Assembly (NCBI GenBank): GCA_943349385.1
Contig: CALQZM010000027.1
Span: 1-10,617 of the forward strand
Origin: Candidatus Peribacteria bacterium
Lineage (GTDB): Bacteria > Patescibacteriota > Gracilibacteria > UBA1369 > GCA-2718715
DNA: 10,617 nucleotides
Direction of reading: 5' to 3'
Made by a program: the position numbers and the translations under genes. The number at the start of each line of letters is the position of its first letter. The stretch's first letter is position 1. The notes under the pieces were generated by a model. The model had not been told where the DNA came from, made no database searches, and saw only the letters and a list, made by a program, of their open reading frames with translations. Below are positions 7,821-10,617 of the stretch, piece after piece.

Positions 7821-8366
7821 TTATACTTCGCTATCTGAGGCAGACGGAGCTGCAGCAACTTTTGTTGAAACATTAGCTTTTCTGATTGCGTCGGCTTCAG
7901 CTTTCGCTTTTTCGCCTGCGGCTGCTTCTTCAGCTTTTTTTCTTTCAAGTTCAGCTGCTTCAGCAAAGAAATCTCTAATTTCGTAACTATCTTCTCGTTT
8001 CATGAATAGATGTCTTAAAATTGATTGTTCTAATCTTAAATGCTCGTCAAGCTCTTTAATATACTGCGAATTTGTAATGGTGAAATAATAAACCATATAA
8101 TAACCCTCTTCGAATTTTCGAATTTTGTAAGCCAGATATCTTTTACCCCAGTCATCAACGTGGAAAATGTTTCCATCTTTAGACTCGATTAAAGCAACTA
8201 GCTCTGCAACTACTTTTTTTCTTTTCTCTTCTGTTAACATTGGAGAAAGAATGAACATAAGTTCATATTTAATGGCAGAATCAACTTCTTGTTTTTCTGC
8301 TGCAGTAAGGACCGAATTGGTCTTACTTTCTTTTACTTTTTTTACGATTGGCGCTTTTTTAGCCAT
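7821..8366 (-). CDS. rpsF: 30S ribosomal protein S6, with N- and C-terminal extensions
   Basis: S6 forms a heterodimer with S18 on the 30S platform. The core fold covers residues 33-126: YELMFILSP, then the segment around DDWGKRYLAYKIRKFEEGYY, then the strand MVYYFTI and the end LRLEQSILRHLFMKRE. These are the conserved landmarks of the family. The 181-residue protein is much longer than a typical S6 core of about 95-100 residues. It has a basic 32-residue N-terminal extension and a C-terminal extension of about 55 residues rich in Ala, Glu and Lys (helical), ending in a Ser/Ala/Asp tail. The start chosen is the ATG at 8366; a downstream start would cut only the N-terminal extension, so that extension is the less certain part. 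The usual neighbour ssb is absent and rpsR follows directly. Confidence 0.95.
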   Translation of the reverse strand: MAKKAPIVKKVKESKTNSVLTAAEKQEVDSAIKYELMFILSPMLTEEKRKKVVAELVALIESKDGNIFHVDDWGKRYLAYKIRKFEEGYYMVYYFTITNSQYIKELDEHLRLEQSILRHLFMKREDSYEIRDFFAEAAELERKKAEEAAAGEKAKAEADAIRKANVSTKVAAAPSASDSEV

Positions 8367-8396
8367 AGCTCTCTGTGGTTACATGATAATTATTTA

Positions 8397-8419
8397 GCTC
8401 TTTTAGTCTTAAAAAGAGC
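8397..8419 (-). promoter_or_regulatory. Hairpin in the rpsF mRNA leader
   Basis: Within the ~60-base leader between the rpsF promoter and ATG, 8-base arms at 8412-8419 and 8397-8404 (GCTCTTTT-type arms) pair across a 7-base loop. Leaders of rpsF in many bacteria bind the S6:S18 complex to reduce translation. I do not see the bulged CCG arrangement of that known motif, so a regulatory role is only a possibility. There is no T-run after the hairpin on this strand to make it a terminator. Confidence 0.45.
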
Positions 8420-8432
8420 AGAAAGCGGGGTG

Positions 8433-8460
8433 ATTATAGCTTTTTTAGGCCTTTTTGCAA
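8433..8460 (-). promoter_or_regulatory. Sigma-70 promoter of rpsF-rpsR
   Basis: Minus-strand TTGCAA (8460-8455), a 16-base spacer and a perfect TATAAT (8438-8433). Transcription would begin near 8426, giving a leader of about 60 bases before the rpsF ATG. The -35 lies 7 bases from the stop codon of the mutL remnant. Confidence 0.75.
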
Positions 8461-8467
8461 GTTAAAT

Positions 8468-8608
8468 TTACTTTCTTTTAAACTGTTTTTCTAGATCATT
8501 AAAGCTAATTTCGATGATTGTAGGCCGGCCGTGTGGGCAGGAGTATTGTTTATCGTAGATTTGTTCCATTTCTGAGATGAGGGCGCGCATTTCTTGAATA
8601 TTGAAGCT
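8468..8608 (-). pseudogene. mutL: 3' remnant of mutL (mismatch repair endonuclease/ATPase)
   Basis: The minus-strand frame ending at the TAA at 8470-8468 encodes the last part of MutL. It starts around FNIQEMRALISEMEQIYDKQ, continues with YSCPHGRPTIIEISFND, and ends LEKQFKRK. The CPHGRP segment is the conserved C-terminal motif that contributes to the metal site of the MutL endonuclease domain and is highly specific to the family. No stop interrupts these ~45 codons. Upstream of about 8608 the similarity ends (the frame would read NYCTS) and the plus-strand mutS remnant begins. The ATPase domain and most of the dimerisation domain, normally about 600 residues in total, are missing. The remnant has no usable full-length start and cannot encode a working MutL. 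Confidence 0.85.
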
Positions 8609-8620
8609 AGTACAATAATT

Positions 8621-8761
8621 GTGCAACCAAGTTTAGTTTTTGAAGACAGAACACACCTTGGACTCCAGCTTAAAGAAGAATTAGATAAGATTGATGTAAA
8701 TCAGCTAACTCCTCTAGAAGCCTTGCAAAAACTATATGAACTTAAGAAATCTATCGACTAA
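8621..8761 (+). pseudogene. mutS: 3' remnant of mutS (mismatch recognition ATPase)
   Basis: The plus-strand frame ending at the TAA at 8759-8761 encodes the extreme C-terminus of MutS. It begins with VQPSLVFEDRTHLG, continues as an acidic helix (LQLKEELDKIDVN), and ends QLTPLEALQKLYELKKSID. The LTPLEAL..LYELK pattern at the very end is the well-known MutS terminal signature. Everything upstream (mismatch-binding, lever, clamp and ATPase domains, about 800 residues) is missing. To the left the frame stays open only to the TGA at 8573, over sequence that belongs to mutL on the other strand. A GTG at 8621 could start a short peptide, but no function is expected. No internal stops have built up, which suggests a recent loss or an assembly gap. 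Confidence 0.85.
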
Positions 8762-8789
8762 TTGCAAACCTTTTCATCTTGAAATTAGT

Positions 8790-8824
8790 TGATCGCTTGA
8801 ATCTTTTTGGATCACAGTTTTTTT
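8790..8824 (+). terminator. Weak candidate terminator after the mutS remnant
   Basis: A 5-base inverted repeat (TGATC at 8790-8794, GATCA at 8810-8814) with a 15-base loop is followed by CAG and seven Ts (8818-8824). The stem is short and the loop large, so this is a weak call. Its position about 30 bases past the mutS stop fits. Confidence 0.3.
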
Positions 8825-8879
8825 GCGAATCGAGAATAAAATATAGTAGCATGGTATTTTGAGTTAAAAATTTATTATT

Positions 8880-9491
8880 TTATTTATAGGTTCTAATTAA
8901 TCCTGTTACTACACCTTGAACCTCAAGTTTACTTATTGGGTAAATATCTTCGTACTCTGGATTTTCAGCTTGTAAGTAATACTGACCATCTTTTCTTACT
9001 AACCTTTTTACCGTATTTTCATTATCGACTAAACCAACCACGATATCACCTACTCGGGCCTCTTTTTTAGCATCAGCAATTATTAAATCGCCTTCGTAGA
9101 TTCCAGCGTCAATCATACTGTTACCGGTAACTTTTAATAAGAAAGTATCTTTAGGATGTAGTACTTTAGCTTTATCAAACAAAACCCAATCATCTACATA
9201 CTCTTCAGTAGCAACAGCACCACCTGCTGGAATAAAACCCATTACCGGTAAACTTATAGTTTCGGTTTGCAATTTTTGCTTAACTTTTTCTAAAAGTTTA
9301 ATACCTCGAGGCGTATCGTCTTTTTGAATAAATCCTTTTTTATGTAAAGCAATCAAATGCTTTAAAACACTGTTATCAGATGCAACTTTTAAATAGATTC
9401 TGATTTCTTTTATAGTGGGTGATTTACCATTACCCAACTGGTAATTTTCTATAAATTTTAAAACTCTCTCTTGTTTTGGAGTAATTTTCAT
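8880..9491 (-). CDS. lexA: LexA repressor of the SOS response
   Basis: LexA represses DNA-damage genes until RecA filaments trigger its self-cleavage. The 203-residue product has an N-terminal winged helix (residues 3-65) with the typical SPTIKEI segment, recognition-helix region and HKKGFIQ turn. The self-cleavage site A89-G90 lies in FIPAGGAV. The S24 peptidase-type C-terminal domain has nucleophile S125 in TGNSM and general-base K162 in NTVKRL. Both catalytic residues and the cleavage site are intact, so it should be inducible. The frame also allows a GTG nine codons upstream (9518-9516), but the promoter -10 ends only 4 bases before that GTG and transcription would start on or after it. 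The homology also begins at the ATG at 9491, so I chose that start. No Shine-Dalgarno sequence is visible. Two palindromes in its promoter region suggest self-repression. Confidence 0.95.
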   Translation of the reverse strand: MKITPKQERVLKFIENYQLGNGKSPTIKEIRIYLKVASDNSVLKHLIALHKKGFIQKDDTPRGIKLLEKVKQKLQTETISLPVMGFIPAGGAVATEEYVDDWVLFDKAKVLHPKDTFLLKVTGNSMIDAGIYEGDLIIADAKKEARVGDIVVGLVDNENTVKRLVRKDGQYYLQAENPEYEDIYPISKLEVQGVVTGLIRTYK

Positions 9492-9502
9492 AAGGCTAAG
9501 GG

Positions 9503-9518
9503 GTGAAGTTATGCTCAC
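9503..9518. promoter_or_regulatory. Candidate LexA operator 2
   Basis: A 16-base imperfect palindrome of the form GTG-N10-CAC (GTGAAGTTATGCTCAC on the plus strand) lies between the lexA -10 element and the chosen ATG. The same pattern occurs 27 bases away in the promoter spacer. That LexA binds here is inferred from position and symmetry. Confidence 0.45.
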
Positions 9519-9522
9519 TAGT

Positions 9523-9551
9523 AATATAGGTGAGTATCAAAGCACCGTCAA
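9523..9551 (-). promoter_or_regulatory. Strong sigma-70 promoter of lexA
   Basis: Minus-strand TTGACG (9551-9546), a 17-base spacer and TATATT (9528-9523) are nearly consensus. Upstream (9552-9595) the DNA is almost pure A/T, which may act as an UP element. Transcription should start near 9516, which rules against the upstream GTG as lexA start. Confidence 0.8.
9530..9545. promoter_or_regulatory. Candidate LexA operator 1 in the promoter spacer
   Basis: A GTG-N10-CAC palindrome (GTGAGTATCAAAGCAC on the plus strand) exactly fills the space between the lexA -35 and -10 elements. A repressor bound here would block RNA polymerase. With its flanks the symmetry extends to GGTG...CACC. It differs from the published E. 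coli (CTG-N10-CAG) and Firmicutes boxes but keeps the same 16-base, 10-spacer geometry as the E. coli box. Confidence 0.5.
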
Positions 9552-9626
9552 GAGAAAATTTAAATATTATTTTTATGGTTTTATAACTTTAATTACAGTT
9601 GGTCAAACCAGTCGTTGCAATCTATC

Positions 9627-9654
9627 TTGAAAGATAATAATTTAGTGATAGAAT
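9627..9654 (+). promoter_or_regulatory. Sigma-70 promoter of the small gene divergent from lexA
   Basis: TTGAAA (9627-9632), a 16-base spacer and TAGAAT (9649-9654) lie 31 bases before the ATG at 9686. The -35 sits in the middle of a perfect 14-base palindrome with a 2-base centre (TATCTTGAAAGATA, 9623-9636), which might be a protein-binding site. Confidence 0.6.
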
Positions 9655-9685
9655 TTGGTCGTTTGCCCATGTAAAAAATAAAATT

Positions 9686-10044
9686 ATGACCCCATTTAAA
9701 CCAAATATTTGGCTTTACACCGATAGACGTGAAGCTATTGTTTTTGAAGGAGCCGACGATCGAATTATTACTGATTTAGAACAAGTTTAGGAATTTTAAA
9801 TAAATTGGGTGCTCGAGGCATTAATTCAACAATGCAATATCAAAAAGATTTTAAGGTAGCTCACAAAGGTGAATCCACTACCCTTGGAATAACTCAAATT
9901 GCAACCGATACAAAATTATCAGCTAAAGAATTACTAAGACTAAGAAAATTACTAGCAGGCTCACCTAATGTTAGATCTGGGTGGATTATTGATCCGGTTG
10001 CCATGCTAGAAAAAAGAGAGACTGCTGAAAAACTTGGAAGATAA
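9686..10044 (+). pseudogene. Small hypothetical gene, apparently split by a frameshift
   Basis: A first frame from the ATG at 9686 encodes 34 residues (MTPFKPNIWLYTDRREAIVF, then EGADDRIITDLEQV) and stops with TAG at 9788. A second frame, open from 9775 to the TAA at 10042-10044, reads RTSLGILNKLGARGIN and continues as a basic helical protein ending EKRETAEKLGR. Its only starts are a TTG at 9805 and an ATG at 9832, neither with a good ribosome binding site. A real promoter precedes the first frame and none precedes the second. Restoring one base in the T run at 9775-9777 gives a continuous protein of about 119 residues (…IITDFRTSLGILNKLGARG…). I see no slippery heptamer for programmed frameshifting. 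It is therefore a frameshifted gene, a sequencing or assembly error, or two short genes. I do not recognise the family. The second part could be helix-rich and nucleic-acid binding, given its charge. Confidence 0.55.
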
Positions 10045-10063
10045 ATAAATTTTAAGGTAGAAT
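10034..10063 (+). promoter_or_regulatory. Candidate promoter of yebC
   Basis: TTGGAA (10034-10039), an 18-base spacer and TAGAAT (10058-10063) lie 25 bases before the yebC ATG. The -35 overlaps the last codons of the small gene before it. Confidence 0.5.
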
Positions 10064-10088
10064 AGTAGTAAGGTATTAACTTTAAATT

Positions 10089-10617
10089 ATGTCAGGACAT
10101 TCCAAATGGCACTCAATTAAACATAAAAAAGGTGCAAACGATAAAGCAAGAGGCAAAATCTTTACCAAGCACGCTAGACTAATTACTATCGCCGCCAAAG
10201 GCGGCGCCGACCCAGTTACTAATCCGTCTTTACGCGCAGCTATCGACTCGGCGAAAGCCGATAATGTTCCGAATGATAATATTGATAGAGCAGTTAAAAA
10301 AGGAGCTGGCGGTGGCGAAGAAGCAAACCTATTACAAGAGATCGCATACGAGGGCTATGGGCCTAATGGAGTAGCAATGATGATCTTAGCCGTTACCGAC
10401 AATCGCAATCGTTCTGTGGCTAATATAAGAGCAATCATGACAAAGAATGGTGGCAACCTTGGTGAAGCCGGATCAGTAGGATATCAGTTTGAAAAGAAAA
10501 GCTATTTTTTAGTTGATCCAAAACTAGGTCAAAGTTTAGAAGATGCTGAACTAGAAATTATTGAACTTGGTGCTGATGATATTAAAACTGAAGGCGAACA
10601 AATTGAAGTTTATGGAG
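10089..10617 (+). CDS. yebC: YebC/PmpR/TACO1 family protein, 3' end outside window
   Basis: The first 176 codons of a YebC-family protein; the usual length is about 240-250 residues, so roughly 65-70 are missing at the window edge. The N-terminus MSGHSKWHSIKHKKGANDKARGK, together with TKHARLITIAAKGG and NPSLRAAIDSAKADNVPNDNIDRAVKKG, is the family hallmark. Later come YEGYGPNGVAMMI, the segment around TDNRNRSVANIRAIMTKNGG, and AGSVGYQFEKK. The family was first described as transcription regulators (PmpR). Mitochondrial TACO1 and more recent bacterial work point to a ribosome-associated role, helping translation through proline-rich stretches. The start is the only ATG compatible with this N-terminus. 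It has its own promoter-like sequence and no strong Shine-Dalgarno sequence. In many bacteria yebC precedes ruvC; whether that holds here lies outside the window. Confidence 0.96.
   Translation, partial: MSGHSKWHSIKHKKGANDKARGKIFTKHARLITIAAKGGADPVTNPSLRAAIDSAKADNVPNDNIDRAVKKGAGGGEEANLLQEIAYEGYGPNGVAMMILAVTDNRNRSVANIRAIMTKNGGNLGEAGSVGYQFEKKSYFLVDPKLGQSLEDAELEIIELGADDIKTEGEQIEVYG

Noticed and set aside
8823..8847. Promoter-like TTGCGA ... TATAGT on the plus strand
   Set aside because: The spacer is only 13 bases and no gene follows on that strand.
8838..8860. A/T-only inverted repeat after lexA as its terminator
   Set aside because: The six-pair stem is all A:T and has no G:C core, so it is too weak to support a terminator call.
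9492..9518. GTG start giving lexA nine extra residues
   Set aside because: The promoter -10 ends 4 bases upstream, so the GTG would sit at the transcription start. LexA homology begins at the internal ATG.
10190..10206. Very strong GC hairpin (7 G:C pairs, AAA loop) inside yebC
   Set aside because: It encodes the conserved IAAKGGA segment of YebC and has no T-run, so it is explained by coding constraint and is not a terminator.
1..10617. TGA recoded as glycine (Gracilibacteria/Absconditabacteria code)
   Set aside because: No recognised gene contains an in-frame TGA, including the 786-codon open frame, and all conserved proteins translate fully with the standard code.
1..10617. CRISPR array, tRNA/rRNA genes, insertion sequence or transposase
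   Set aside because: I saw no regularly spaced repeats, cloverleaf-like sequences, rRNA segments or transposase motifs on either strand.

Overview
The window looks like part of a reduced bacterial genome from the Candidate Phyla Radiation (Patescibacteria). This rests on AT-rich coding DNA, weak or absent Shine-Dalgarno sequences before most genes, a short ribosomal protein S18, and a cluster of membrane proteins whose first and fourth members resemble families I know from that group. Every stop I could place is TAA or TAG, and TGA is not read through in any gene, so nothing here suggests the TGA=Gly code of Gracilibacteria/Absconditabacteria. Saccharibacteria or a related lineage is possible, but I cannot assign a phylum firmly.

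Left part (1-7451, minus strand): five closely spaced genes read right to left. They encode a small two-TM protein with a PH-like C-terminal domain (7451-6900), a 535-residue mostly helical protein of unknown function (6895-5288), a Q/N-rich protein with a C-terminal membrane anchor (5286-4345), a polytopic VirB6/TrbL-like protein with a Pro-rich tail (4335-2425), and a very large protein that runs off the window (2358 to <1). Gaps between the first four are 1-9 bases, so they form an operon. The large fifth gene has its own strong promoter in the 66-base gap. The set looks like the membrane part of a type IV secretion/pilus-like apparatus; no ATPase lies inside the window.

Middle (7490-8460, minus strand): a compact rpsF-rpsR operon (S6 and S18) with a clear sigma-70 promoter, a leader hairpin and a rho-independent terminator. 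The ssb gene that usually sits between them is absent.

8468-8761 is the most striking spot. On the minus strand is the last ~45 codons of mutL, including its CPHGRP motif. Next to it on the plus strand is the last ~46 codons of mutS. Their 5' ends face each other across about 15-20 bases. This is what remains if a divergent mutL/mutS pair loses everything between the two C-termini in one deletion, so methyl-independent mismatch repair appears to have been lost here (or the assembly dropped the segment).

Right part (8880-10617): lexA (minus strand) with a near-consensus promoter carrying two GTG-N10-CAC palindromes that could be its own operators. Divergent from it is a small gene that appears frameshifted (9686-10044), followed by the start of yebC (10089 onward). 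Recognisable SOS control combined with lost mismatch repair suggests a lineage with altered mutation control.
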